From Candidatus Zipacnadia bacterium (GTDB lineage Bacteria; Armatimonadota; Zipacnadia; Zipacnadales; UBA5352), in contig JALGVE010000010.1 of the NCBI GenBank assembly GCA_029820045.1, positions 1-58,849 on the forward strand: a stretch of 58,849 nucleotides of DNA, given 5' to 3'. Both the position numbers and the translations under genes were made by a program. The notes under the pieces are model-generated. The model saw only the letters and a list, made by a program, of their open reading frames with translations, made no database searches and was not told where the DNA came from. Positions 28,197 to 37,125 of this stretch are shown one piece after another. Position 1 is the stretch's first letter; the number at the start of each line of letters is the position of its first letter.

Positions 28197-30584
28197 TCAG
28201 TCCTCGGCCTTTATGATCCTGAGGTCGTCCAGGTAGGCCTCAACGTCGGCCGAGGTGAAGCTATGAATCCAGAGCTGTATGCTGGCGGTCTCATGCGGCG
28301 TCTCGAAGCGGAACTCGAAGGGTTCCCACTGCCCGGCAGCGCCCGACAAGGAGCCGACCGGAGCGATCCATCCTCTCTCGTCGGTGGGGTTCAGAGGATT
28401 CCCCTCAGCATCGAACAGCTTCACGTACATCCCGACCCCCTCGCCGCTGACATGGAACACCTTGCCGCTCAGGACAAAGGCTCCCGCGCCCTCCACCGGC
28501 ATGAGAGCCGAGGAGATATTCGAACCGCGCTGCTTGTCGTGGTCGGTGATCTTGAGCGAGGCGCTGCCCGTCGCGGCCTGCTCCTCAGATACCTCTCCCA
28601 GCCCGTTGCTCGGCAGAGACCAGCACCAGGACCCGTGCTCAAACCCGGCGTTCCTCAGCAGGCCGCCCACGCCTTCGTCCTCCAGCCCCTCCAGCGGGGT
28701 GATGCTCACGGTGATGGAGGCCGAGGTCACCGGGGCGACCAGCTTGATTGCCAGGCGAGTGGGCTGCGCGTGGGCCTCCTCATGGATCTCGTCCGCCTCG
28801 ATGGTGAACTCGCTGCCCTCAGTCTCAATATCAACCCTGAGGGCCTCGTCGAAATCGTAGACTGTCAGGCTTCCGTCCTCCATCTGACGCCAGGCACCGT
28901 CGGTAATGAGCGCGGTCTCAAAGGACTGCGGGCTGTCGAACTCGACGCGGTCAGTTACCGTCAGGGAACCGGCGCCCTGCCGCGAGTAGACAAAGGTGCG
29001 CTCCAGCGTTTTCAACTCAGGCACGTCGTAGGCCGATTTGATATCAAGCTGCAAAGTGTCGGCCTCGTCAGTGAACTCGGTCCGCAGGACCTCCGCTCGA
29101 GCCTCGCGGCCGGTCCGTTGGAGCTTCCCGGCCACGACGGGCACCGGGTGGCCGTAGGAGTTGAGCAGCTTGCTTTCGTAGCGCCGGCTGCTGAAGGTGC
29201 GGGCAGTGTAGACCTCGCTGCCCGGGTCGAGCAGGACCGCGCGCTCACCGGAGACGACCACATACGATCCCACGTCATTGTGATTGTGATGCTCCGCATT
29301 GTTGCCGCCCTTGAGGGCTACGCCCAGCCGGGATGCGGAGCCAGGAGCCGGGCGGCCTATCAGGATGCCGGCCTGATCAAACCACGTGCGCAGGCCGGGG
29401 CCCTCGGACTCCGCTGCGGTTGTCTCTGCCTCGGAGGCGGAGTTGGGGAAGGAGAAGATCATGGCCTCGGGAAGACTGCCGAGACCAGCGTTCGGCGGCA
29501 GCTCCTCGTACCCAGGCAGCCCCAGGTCCAGGCGCCGATTGACGTAGTACATGGTCGTCGTCGCGGGCTTAGCATTCACGCTGCAGTCGGCGAAGGCAGG
29601 AGACACGCCGCCGATGATCTGGATGCGCGCCCCGAAGCTCGCGGGCGCCCTGACCTCGGGAAGCTCGAACAGGTCCACGCCACCGCCGGTCGCCTGATAG
29701 ATGGTCTCGGCAAGCAGCACATAGTGGCCGAAGCCGTAGTTCCAGTAGCCCAGCCCCTCGCTGCAGTAGCCATCGGAGGTAAAGCCGGCCAGGAAGTTGC
29801 GCGAGTACTTCCCCGCCGCCACGACGAACTCAGCCCGTTGCTCGCGCGTCTCAAGCTCCACCAACCCTGCGCCCGTCACGCCCGCCAGGCAGACCGCGTT
29901 CCAGTTGTTGGTGGTCTTCATCCACCAGTTCGGCCCCCGGGCCCCGGTGAACATGTCGCGGTAGGGCGCCAGCACGCGGCGGCTCACATTGCTGCGCAAC
30001 AGCTCTCGCGTCGCCGCGCCGAGCTTGTCCCCCAGCAGGTAGTCTGCTGTTGCCAGGTTCCAGGCCAGTGCGGACGAGGCCAGGTCTATGTCGGTGGTCT
30101 CGCCGTTGAAGTTCGTGAGCTTGCGGTCATGCGCCGGCATGACCCAGGTGCGCTCTGCGCACAGCGCCTGCACGACCTCCTCTATCGCCGCGAGGAAGCG
30201 TCCCTTGTTTTCGGCGCACTCCGCGAGGACCAGGGGCGTCAGGCGGCCTCGGCGCTGCCCGGAGACCTTCTGCCATCGGGTGCGATTGCCGGTCCGAGAG
30301 AAGTCAAGGTAGAGGTCATCAGGCTGTTCGGGCAGGGGCTCGGAGAGGAGCTTCTCCGCCCGGGCAATCACTTGCTGGTAGGCGTCCTTCGCAGCGAGGG
30401 CATCCCAGGCAGCGCGATCTGTGATAGGTCTGCCCAGCCCGGCCGGGCGCTCCGGCAGCATGGCCGCTACCTCGGCGACGCGGTCGGCGTCCAGGCCTTC
30501 TTCGGCGCTCTCGGCAGAGGTCGCCGAGGTAAGCAAGACGGATAGCAGCAAGACCAGATAGAAGAGAACCAGGGGGGTGTTCAT
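28197..30584 (-). CDS. Heparinase II/III-like polysaccharide lyase family protein with C-terminal CBM-like domain
   Basis: Signal peptide; GPNWWMKTTNNWNAVCLAGVTGAGL; AEHHNHNDVGSYVVVSGERAVLLDPGSEVYTARTF. Confidence 0.75.
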   Translation of the reverse strand: MNTPLVLFYLVLLLSVLLTSATSAESAEEGLDADRVAEVAAMLPERPAGLGRPITDRAAWDALAAKDAYQQVIARAEKLLSEPLPEQPDDLYLDFSRTGNRTRWQKVSGQRRGRLTPLVLAECAENKGRFLAAIEEVVQALCAERTWVMPAHDRKLTNFNGETTDIDLASSALAWNLATADYLLGDKLGAATRELLRSNVSRRVLAPYRDMFTGARGPNWWMKTTNNWNAVCLAGVTGAGLVELETREQRAEFVVAAGKYSRNFLAGFTSDGYCSEGLGYWNYGFGHYVLLAETIYQATGGGVDLFELPEVRAPASFGARIQIIGGVSPAFADCSVNAKPATTTMYYVNRRLDLGLPGYEELPPNAGLGSLPEAMIFSFPNSASEAETTAAESEGPGLRTWFDQAGILIGRPAPGSASRLGVALKGGNNAEHHNHNDVGSYVVVSGERAVLLDPGSEVYTARTFSSRRYESKLLNSYGHPVPVVAGKLQRTGREARAEVLRTEFTDEADTLQLDIKSAYDVPELKTLERTFVYSRQGAGSLTVTDRVEFDSPQSFETALITDGAWRQMEDGSLTVYDFDEALRVDIETEGSEFTIEADEIHEEAHAQPTRLAIKLVAPVTSASITVSITPLEGLEDEGVGGLLRNAGFEHGSWCWSLPSNGLGEVSEEQAATGSASLKITDHDKQRGSNISSALMPVEGAGAFVLSGKVFHVSGEGVGMYVKLFDAEGNPLNPTDERGWIAPVGSLSGAAGQWEPFEFRFETPHETASIQLWIHSFTSADVEAYLDDLRIIKAED

Positions 30585-30679
30585 CGGGTTAGCTCGCTCC
30601 CTTTCGTGGAGTCTACGGCCGGGCCAGCCTGCTCTGACATTCGGCGTGCAGGCCCGACCTGAAGGACTGCTCTTTCACC

Positions 30680-30711
30680 GGCGCGAAGTATACGCGCGGG
30701 TACTTCGCGCC
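30680..30711. repeat. Hairpin GGCGCGAAGTA-N10-TACTTCGCGCC
   Basis: Perfect 11-bp inverted repeat upstream of the heparinase-like gene. Confidence 0.6.
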
Positions 30712-30852
30712 GTCAACTACTGTAGACGCCCAGCAGGAGCATCGGTTTTAGCTGCAGGGCGTGCGGCCGGGTGTTCTCTGGTTAAGAAAAGCCCCCAGGT
30801 ACAGGCTTCGGTGCGATGCTCCTTGAGCGCTATTGCTTGCCTTATCCGAATC

Positions 30853-30872
30853 GGCCGACAAGAATGTCGGCC
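30853..30872. repeat. Hairpin GGCCGACA-AGAA-TGTCGGCC
   Basis: Perfect 8-bp stem; same GACA-N4-TGTC core as 55054-55073. Confidence 0.6.
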
Positions 30873-31080
30873 CCCTGACAAGAAAACCGATGCCCCTGCC
30901 GCGTCGGGGGCGTCTAGAGATCGTCGGTGGGTTGGGACTATGCGGGGGCTGAGGGCAGCCCCCGCCACCAACGGACCGCAGCGCCCTCGCCACCCCGCAC
31001 ATTCTGACGGGGGCGCCCTGGCCCGTATATCGTGACGGGGGCGCCCTCGCTCCCCCCCCCGTAGCCGAGGTGAGCAACAG

Positions 31081-31560
31081 ATGCAATACAGTGAGGGCCG
31101 CATCGGCCGCGTCTTCGCCCTGCGACTCGAGCACACGGAACCCATGCCAGAAACCCTCGAGACCTTCGCCGCTGAGAAGGGCGTCTACTCGGGGCTGGTC
31201 ATCATGGTCGGCGGCGTGGATAAGGGCAGCAGGCTCGTAGTTGGGCCTGAGGATGGCGAAGCCCTGCCCGCGGTGCCGATGGTTGCGACGCTTGCCGGCG
31301 CCCACGAGCTGGCCGGCGTTGGCACGCTCTTCCCAGCGGAACCTGAGACCCCGGGAGAGCCCGGCAAGCCAGTGCTGCACATGCACGCCGCCTGTGGCCG
31401 CGAGGACAGCACTATCACCGGCTGCATCCGCGAGGGCATCAGCACCTGGCAGATACTTGAGGTCATACTCATCGAGATTACCGGGTTGGACGCGGCCCGT
31501 GTCAGCGATCCGATCACCGGCTTCGAGCTCTTGCAGTGCCAGACCGCAGGCGGCGCGTGA
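31081..31560 (+). CDS. PPC/DUF296-domain protein
   Basis: FALRLEHTEPMPETLETFAAEKGVYSGLVIMVGGV; LHMHAACGREDSTITGCIREGISTWQILEVILIEITGLDAARVSDPITGFELL. Confidence 0.75.
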   Translation: MQYSEGRIGRVFALRLEHTEPMPETLETFAAEKGVYSGLVIMVGGVDKGSRLVVGPEDGEALPAVPMVATLAGAHELAGVGTLFPAEPETPGEPGKPVLHMHAACGREDSTITGCIREGISTWQILEVILIEITGLDAARVSDPITGFELLQCQTAGGA

Positions 31561-31668
31561 CAACGCTCCGCGGTTGTTGGGCATCGCGAAGGCGTGACGA
31601 GAGGATTACCGCGCCTCGAGAGAGAAGAACCTGTTGTCCGATTCCAGCTTGCCCGCGAGGTGGATGCC

Positions 31669-34600
31669 ATGAGGCACCTGATAGCCGTCAGCCTGGTAGC
31701 ACTTATCCCGATGACCGCGATCAGCGCACCCGTGCACGTGCTGGACATGACCACACTGACGCCCGCGTTTCCGGTTGAGGACGCGCTGGCGGACCTTGGC
31801 GAGCGCGTTCAGGTCAGCCAGCCGGATGTTGCTCAAGCGCAGGCGCTTGAGGACGTTGATGTCCTGTTGATAGACGGCGGGGCCAATCTCGAGAGGCTCG
31901 GGTTGGGCGCTGGAGGCCTACAGGAGTTTGTGAGGCGCGGTGGCGGCATCCTGGTGGCGGGCCTGCCCGATGCACTGCCGCGCACTAACGCCCTGTGGGA
32001 ACTGCTCGGTGAGGCTGCGCCGGCCGATGTGCCGGCCGCCGACCTGTTCCCGAGCGAGGCGGGCAACTGGATGTGGATCCCACCGCAGCAGGGCGAGACA
32101 CCAGATCATATCCGCTACATCCGCAAGGTCATCGAGGTTACCAAGCCAGTCAAACGCGCGTTCATCCGCTGCACCGTGGACAACCTCTACTGGGTCTACC
32201 TCAACGGCGAGCAGGTCGGTTACCACTGGAGCTGGTACGATAACGAGCTGTGGGACATCGCGGACAAGCTGAAGCAGGGCAAGAACGTGGTGGCCTTCAA
32301 GGGCCGGAACGTGGATGGCCCGGGGGGCTTCTTCGCGCAGGTGGGGATCGAGTATGAGGACGGGACGCGCGAACTCATCGTGAGCGACAAGTCCTGGAAG
32401 TTCCACATCCCGGAGGAGGAAGGCTGGTCAAGCCTGGAGTTCGACGACTCCGGTTGGGGCACAGCTACGTCCGTTACGCCCATGGCCAGCAAGCGCGTGC
32501 TGCCAGATACCGCGACGAAGACCGAGGGCGACCTCGCGCTGGACGCCTCACACCCGATCCTCAATGCCATTGCTAACCGCTTCGGCACGGAGCACTTCCT
32601 TCGCGGCGTGATCCCGCGGGAGGGCGCAGCCGTCATCGCGCGCGTCGGGGACCATCCGGTCATGCTCGCGAGCAGCTTCGGGGAGGGCCGCGTGGTTCTC
32701 ATTGACGCTGTTACCCAGCCCGGGGGCATCGGCGTCGGTGACATGAGCGACGATCTGTTGGCAACCTCAATCCTGTGGCTGGCCGGGCGCGCGGACGGCC
32801 TCAGCATCGCCGAGGTCGCCTATCCCCCAGCCGAGCTTACCCGCGCCGACCCGTGCTCGCTCGGCTTCACGCTCAAGACCCCCCAGGCGCGGGTGAGCTG
32901 CGTTCTAACCGCGACTCTGACCCGTGATGGTCAGCCCTTGGGCGACGAGTGGCGCTTCAACCTTGGCCCGGGGATTGAGCCTCAGACGGAGGAGCGATCG
33001 GTCGAGCTGCGCGGCTACCAGGCCGAGGGGGCCTACGAGCTATCGCTGACTGCAAGGGATGAGCAGGGAGACATTATCTTTCACAGGGATGCGACGACGG
33101 AGGTGAAGAACCCCGTGAACCTGACTCTCAGCGTTCCGGCGAACCGGTATGTGACAGCCGAGGGAGCGCGAATTGACTTCCAGGGCGCCGTCGAGGGCGA
33201 GTTCCCGGCAGGCAGTGTCACGACGGCGAAGATCATCGGGCCGCGCGGCGAGGAGTTGACCGCACTCGAGGGCACGCCGGCGGAGGAGGGCATAGTATGG
33301 TCGTATGAGGTGCCTGACCTGGCGGAGGGGGAGTACCAGCTTGTAACGCAGGTGACGGGCGAGGACGGCAAGATCATTGACACCTCGCGACTGAGCTTCT
33401 ACGTTGTGCCCCGCCTCGACCTGGACGACTTCTTCTGCACCACCATGCGCATGTCCAAGCTCACGGTCCTCAACAAGCAAGCGGTGGAGCGTGAAATAGA
33501 CGACATCATCGCCCACGGCTTCAACACTCTGACCTTCAGCGCCCGCCGGCTGGGGGCCGCCCCCGGCTCCCCTTACGACTACGCGGAGGACTATGCGCAG
33601 CGCCGGGGCATGGCTATCACCTACTCATTCCAGGGCAGCTTCTCCCTGCTGCGCCGCGATGCCCTGCCGGAGGTCTCCGTCTTCTCGCCGGAGTACAAGG
33701 AAGCGCTGCGTCCGCGGATCGAGAAAGCGATTGAGACGTGCAGGCTGGTGCCACGGCTGCTGAACGTGCAGGGCTACATGGACGAACCCTTCCAGGTGAG
33801 CGGGAAGACCTTTGACGACCGCCCGCCCGCGCGCGCGGAGTTCAAGCGGCGCTACGGCATCGAGATGCCGACCCGTGAGGAGGCGATGAAAGACCCCGCT
33901 CTGTGGCTCAAGTACGTTGACTTCTGGAGTGACGGCTTCGCGGCGGGCTGGCGGCAGAGTTATGCGATGGTCAAGGAGATGTACCCTGACTTCTGGGTGG
34001 AGCTTACGCATGATTCGCACAACACCTTCGGCGCCGCGGGCCGCGACTTCAAGGGTTCATGGGCCGTGGATGATGTCTATCACTGGGGCGCGCCCTTCGA
34101 TTCGGTGAACTATGACATCTATCCCTACTGGTCCATAGACTTCCGCCTGGGCAAGTTCCGCGAGCATCCCCTCCCACGCATGGCCGGGGTGCACATGGCC
34201 TTCGCGGAGATGCGCAACCTCGCCTACACCTATGACAAGAAGCTCGGCTTCTGGCTGGAGTCCGTGGCGACCGGCGGGGGCAACAAGAACCCCAACATCG
34301 GTGACATCTACTGGTCGCCGCGCGAGCTGACCTACACGGCCATCGCCGCGGGCTGCGACTACCTGAACACCTTCTGGGGCATCCCGCAGAACGACCGCTG
34401 GTGGCAGACCTACGGAGAGACGATGAACGAGGTCAAGCAGGTCGCGCCCCTGCTCACGCGAAGCCGCGTCCCCCGCGCGCGGGCCGCGTTCCTTTTCCCC
34501 CGCACCCAGCACGTGCTCCTGCAGGAGGAGTACTGGAACGTGATGGTGGGGCTGGAGGCCTTCCGCCAGGCCTACGGCGAGCTTGACTGCATTCATGAGG

Positions 34601-35619
34601 ACCAGCTCGCGGAGGGGACGCTGGATGAGTACCGGGTCCTTGTGCTCTTCGACATCCACCTGATGAAGCGGGCCTCCGCCGAGATCATCCGCGAGTGGTG
34701 CAAGGCGGGCGGTATCATCATCGCGGACGAGGTCCCCTCGATGGATGAACTCAAGCAGCCGCTGGGGGTCTTCGAGCCGGTCTTCGGCCTTGCGGGCACC
34801 GGCGAGGTCAGAGAGGGACCCTTTGAGATGGAGGGAGGGCACAAGCTCTGGGGGATGCGCAGCTATGTCGCCGACGGGGCGGAGGAACGCGGAGCGAGAG
34901 TCGGCGATGCCCCCCTCGCGTTCGAGCACGACCTGGGGCAGGGCACTGCGTGGCTGCTGAACTACCCGGTGAAGGACTGCTACCTCGATGCGCTGGTGCG
35001 CGGCAACGAGAACAGGGACGCCGACCTGATCCTGGGGACCATTGATGACTGCCTGCGAGAGGGCCCCCCACCGAACGTCAGCTCCAGCAACCCGTGGATC
35101 GAGGCGGCGCTGCGGCAGACCGCGGACGGGGTCACCCTGGTGCTCCTGATCAACCACGAGAGCGAGGATGCCCTGACCCGGGTAGAGGTCCGCGGCGCGC
35201 CGGACGGGGGTATTGTCCGCGACCTGATAACGGGCGAGCGCCTCCCGCACGGCGCGGCGTACGCGATGGACCTGCGATGTCCATGGGGTACCACCCGCCT
35301 GCTCGGTATCTTCCCGTCCGATCCGAGCGGGACCGCGATAAGGGACCTACCTGCAACCGGGAAGCGGGGCGAGAGGGTGGACTACGCCGTGAGGGTCGGC
35401 GGCGCGGGCACTCGCGGGAACTACCTGCTGGAGATCACTGTCACCGGTCCCGACGGCGAACGTCGCGAGGCGTTCTGCGCTCGCACCTGCACGAGGCACG
35501 GCACCTGCGCACGCTCGATTCGTCTGCCCATCAACGCGGAAGAGGGTACGTGGACGATCGGCGCCCGAAGCCTGTGGGACGGCTCCGAGGCCCGCGCGAC
35601 CTTCACGGTGCAGGGCTGA
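31669..35619 (+). CDS. Giant secreted glycoside-hydrolase-like protein (GH42/beta-galactosidase-like TIM barrel)
   Basis: Signal peptide MRHLIAVSLVALIPMTAISA; sugar-binding jelly roll (VDNLYWVYLNGEQVGYHWSWYD); TIM barrel with NVQGYMDEPFQV and VELTHDSHNTFG. Confidence 0.6.
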   Translation: MRHLIAVSLVALIPMTAISAPVHVLDMTTLTPAFPVEDALADLGERVQVSQPDVAQAQALEDVDVLLIDGGANLERLGLGAGGLQEFVRRGGGILVAGLPDALPRTNALWELLGEAAPADVPAADLFPSEAGNWMWIPPQQGETPDHIRYIRKVIEVTKPVKRAFIRCTVDNLYWVYLNGEQVGYHWSWYDNELWDIADKLKQGKNVVAFKGRNVDGPGGFFAQVGIEYEDGTRELIVSDKSWKFHIPEEEGWSSLEFDDSGWGTATSVTPMASKRVLPDTATKTEGDLALDASHPILNAIANRFGTEHFLRGVIPREGAAVIARVGDHPVMLASSFGEGRVVLIDAVTQPGGIGVGDMSDDLLATSILWLAGRADGLSIAEVAYPPAELTRADPCSLGFTLKTPQARVSCVLTATLTRDGQPLGDEWRFNLGPGIEPQTEERSVELRGYQAEGAYELSLTARDEQGDIIFHRDATTEVKNPVNLTLSVPANRYVTAEGARIDFQGAVEGEFPAGSVTTAKIIGPRGEELTALEGTPAEEGIVWSYEVPDLAEGEYQLVTQVTGEDGKIIDTSRLSFYVVPRLDLDDFFCTTMRMSKLTVLNKQAVEREIDDIIAHGFNTLTFSARRLGAAPGSPYDYAEDYAQRRGMAITYSFQGSFSLLRRDALPEVSVFSPEYKEALRPRIEKAIETCRLVPRLLNVQGYMDEPFQVSGKTFDDRPPARAEFKRRYGIEMPTREEAMKDPALWLKYVDFWSDGFAAGWRQSYAMVKEMYPDFWVELTHDSHNTFGAAGRDFKGSWAVDDVYHWGAPFDSVNYDIYPYWSIDFRLGKFREHPLPRMAGVHMAFAEMRNLAYTYDKKLGFWLESVATGGGNKNPNIGDIYWSPRELTYTAIAAGCDYLNTFWGIPQNDRWWQTYGETMNEVKQVAPLLTRSRVPRARAAFLFPRTQHVLLQEEYWNVMVGLEAFRQAYGELDCIHEDQLAEGTLDEYRVLVLFDIHLMKRASAEIIREWCKAGGIIIADEVPSMDELKQPLGVFEPVFGLAGTGEVREGPFEMEGGHKLWGMRSYVADGAEERGARVGDAPLAFEHDLGQGTAWLLNYPVKDCYLDALVRGNENRDADLILGTIDDCLREGPPPNVSSSNPWIEAALRQTADGVTLVLLINHESEDALTRVEVRGAPDGGIVRDLITGERLPHGAAYAMDLRCPWGTTRLLGIFPSDPSGTAIRDLPATGKRGERVDYAVRVGGAGTRGNYLLEITVTGPDGERREAFCARTCTRHGTCARSIRLPINAEEGTWTIGARSLWDGSEARATFTVQG

Positions 35620-35731
35620 GGGGGTTCAAGAACCTGTGCCGCAAAAGTGGGGCAGTCCGGAGACCGTCCCACTGTTAGCCCGCATTGTCCAGCAGCTCAC
35701 CCTCGGCGCCTATCCAGGGCGGTGGGCCGTT

Positions 35732-35795
35732 GGGGACTGACACCATTTCGGGCGTTCCCGCCCATGGGCGGGACCCGAAATGGCTGTCTGTCCCC
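35732..35795. repeat. Two-level inverted repeat with GGGGAC/GTCCCC ends
   Basis: GGGGAC...CCATTTCGGG...TCCCGCCCATGGGCGGGA...CCCGAAATGG...GTCCCC. Confidence 0.65.
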
Positions 35796-35951
35796 CTGTA
35801 GGGGTGGCTGAGCCTCGCGCAACACACTGCCCCGGCGGCGCAAATGGCGGTCAGTGCACGACAACCACAGGAATAGGGCACTCTGCCCGATCTACGCCGG
35901 CCCCCATGCCTATCATCAATAATGCGGGTCAGAGGGCGACAGCCCCCGCTC

Positions 35952-36944
35952 TCACGCCACGTAGACTACGGCCTCGTTCTGCACGGACTCGATGGCTGCG
36001 GCGATGACCTTTTGCGCCGCGAGGCCGTCCGCTCCCGAACCGTCAATCTCCGCCGGCGGCGTCCCCTGGGACACCTGGCGGGTGAAGGTGCGCAGCCGCT
36101 CGATGAAAGTGTCAACGAAGTCGCGGTAGCCGCCGAAGACCGGGTTGGTGTACACGACCTTCTGAGGATCGCCCGCCGGGTAAAGCGTGGCCTCCCGCCA
36201 CATGTCCTCCAGCACGAACCGGCCGCTCACGCCCGCCACCTCGCAGCGCTCCATGGGATGACCTCGCTCGATGTCGTAGCTCGCCGTGAGGTTCCCTACC
36301 GCGCCGCTCTCGAAGCGGGCGTTCATCTGCATCGTTGTCCAGATGCTGCGACCGGGCGCCTTCGTGGCGAAGCAGTGCACGGCCTCGATGTCCCCCGCGA
36401 AGTACCGCATCATGTCCACCGTGTGGGGGTTGAGGGCCTTCATCATGAACCACGGCGAACTCTCGTTGGGGTTCTTGATCCACATCGCCATGTTCACGAA
36501 CAACTGATGGCCGATACGCCCCTCCTCTACCCACTGCTTTGCCAGGCGCGCGGCGGGCGTGAACCGGTGGTTGAAGTCAATCCCGAAGCACAGGCCCTTC
36601 TCGCGCGCGAGCGCCACCATCTCCTCAGCCCGGGCTATCTCGTTACAGATCGGCTTCTCGCACAGCACGTGGCAGCCGGCGCCCAAGGCCTGCATGGTCG
36701 GCTCATAGTGATCGCTCCCGTACTCCACGCCGCCCGTGGCCACGCTGCACATGTCAGGCTGAAGGCTGTCAATCATCTCCTGGGCGTCGTAGAACGCCGG
36801 GACCTCCAGCCTCTCAGCCGCCGCGTCAGCGCGGTCGTGGAGGATGTCACAGACTCCCACCAGCTCGCTTAGAGGGTCTTGCTTGTAGATGTCGGCATGG
36901 CGATTACCGATCGGACCACAACCTATCACCGCAACTCTCAACAT
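35952..36944 (-). CDS. Gfo/Idh/MocA-family oxidoreductase
   Basis: MLRVAVIGCGPIGNRHADIY; LCEKPICNEIARAEEMV. Start set at 36944, not 37097. Confidence 0.85.
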   Translation of the reverse strand: MLRVAVIGCGPIGNRHADIYKQDPLSELVGVCDILHDRADAAAERLEVPAFYDAQEMIDSLQPDMCSVATGGVEYGSDHYEPTMQALGAGCHVLCEKPICNEIARAEEMVALAREKGLCFGIDFNHRFTPAARLAKQWVEEGRIGHQLFVNMAMWIKNPNESSPWFMMKALNPHTVDMMRYFAGDIEAVHCFATKAPGRSIWTTMQMNARFESGAVGNLTASYDIERGHPMERCEVAGVSGRFVLEDMWREATLYPAGDPQKVVYTNPVFGGYRDFVDTFIERLRTFTRQVSQGTPPAEIDGSGADGLAAQKVIAAAIESVQNEAVVYVA

Positions 36945-36985
36945 GGGCTTGTGACACTTCCTGTCAGTGCGATTTGGCCTGAAGT
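36937..36985. repeat. Direct repeat copy 1 (~49 bp)
   Basis: CTCAACATGGGCTTGTGACACTTCCTGTCAGTGCGATTTGGCCTGAAGTC; partner at 37077-37125, 140 bp away. Confidence 0.85.
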
Positions 36986-36987
36986 CA

Positions 36988-37076
36988 GGAAAAAGGGGAC
37001 AGTCACCTATTTCCCCGTCACGCCTTGTAACGAGCAAGAGTGAAGGCAGGGAAATAGGTGACTGTCCCCCTTTTCC
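36988..37076. repeat. Long palindromic insertion (28-bp stem, one mismatch, 33-nt loop)
   Basis: GGAAAAAGGGGACAGTCACCTATTTCCC (36988-37015) / GGGAAATAGGTGACTGTCCCCCTTTTCC (37049-37076). Confidence 0.85.
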
Positions 37077-37125
37077 CTCAACATGGACTTGTGACACTTC
37101 CTGTCAGTGCGACTTGGCCTGGAGT
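37077..37125. repeat. Direct repeat copy 2 (~49 bp)
   Basis: CTCAACATGGACTTGTGACACTTCCTGTCAGTGCGACTTGGCCTGGAGTC; contains the sulfatase-like stop codon. Confidence 0.85.

Noticed and set aside
28263-30545. 760 aa + strand ORF
   Set aside because: Antisense shadow of the heparinase-like gene; composition lacks recognisable domains.
36945-37097. N-terminal extension MSQVHVEGKGGQSPISLP... of the oxidoreductase
   Set aside because: Encoded by the duplicated repeat and palindrome; conserved start is MLRVAVIGCG at 36944.
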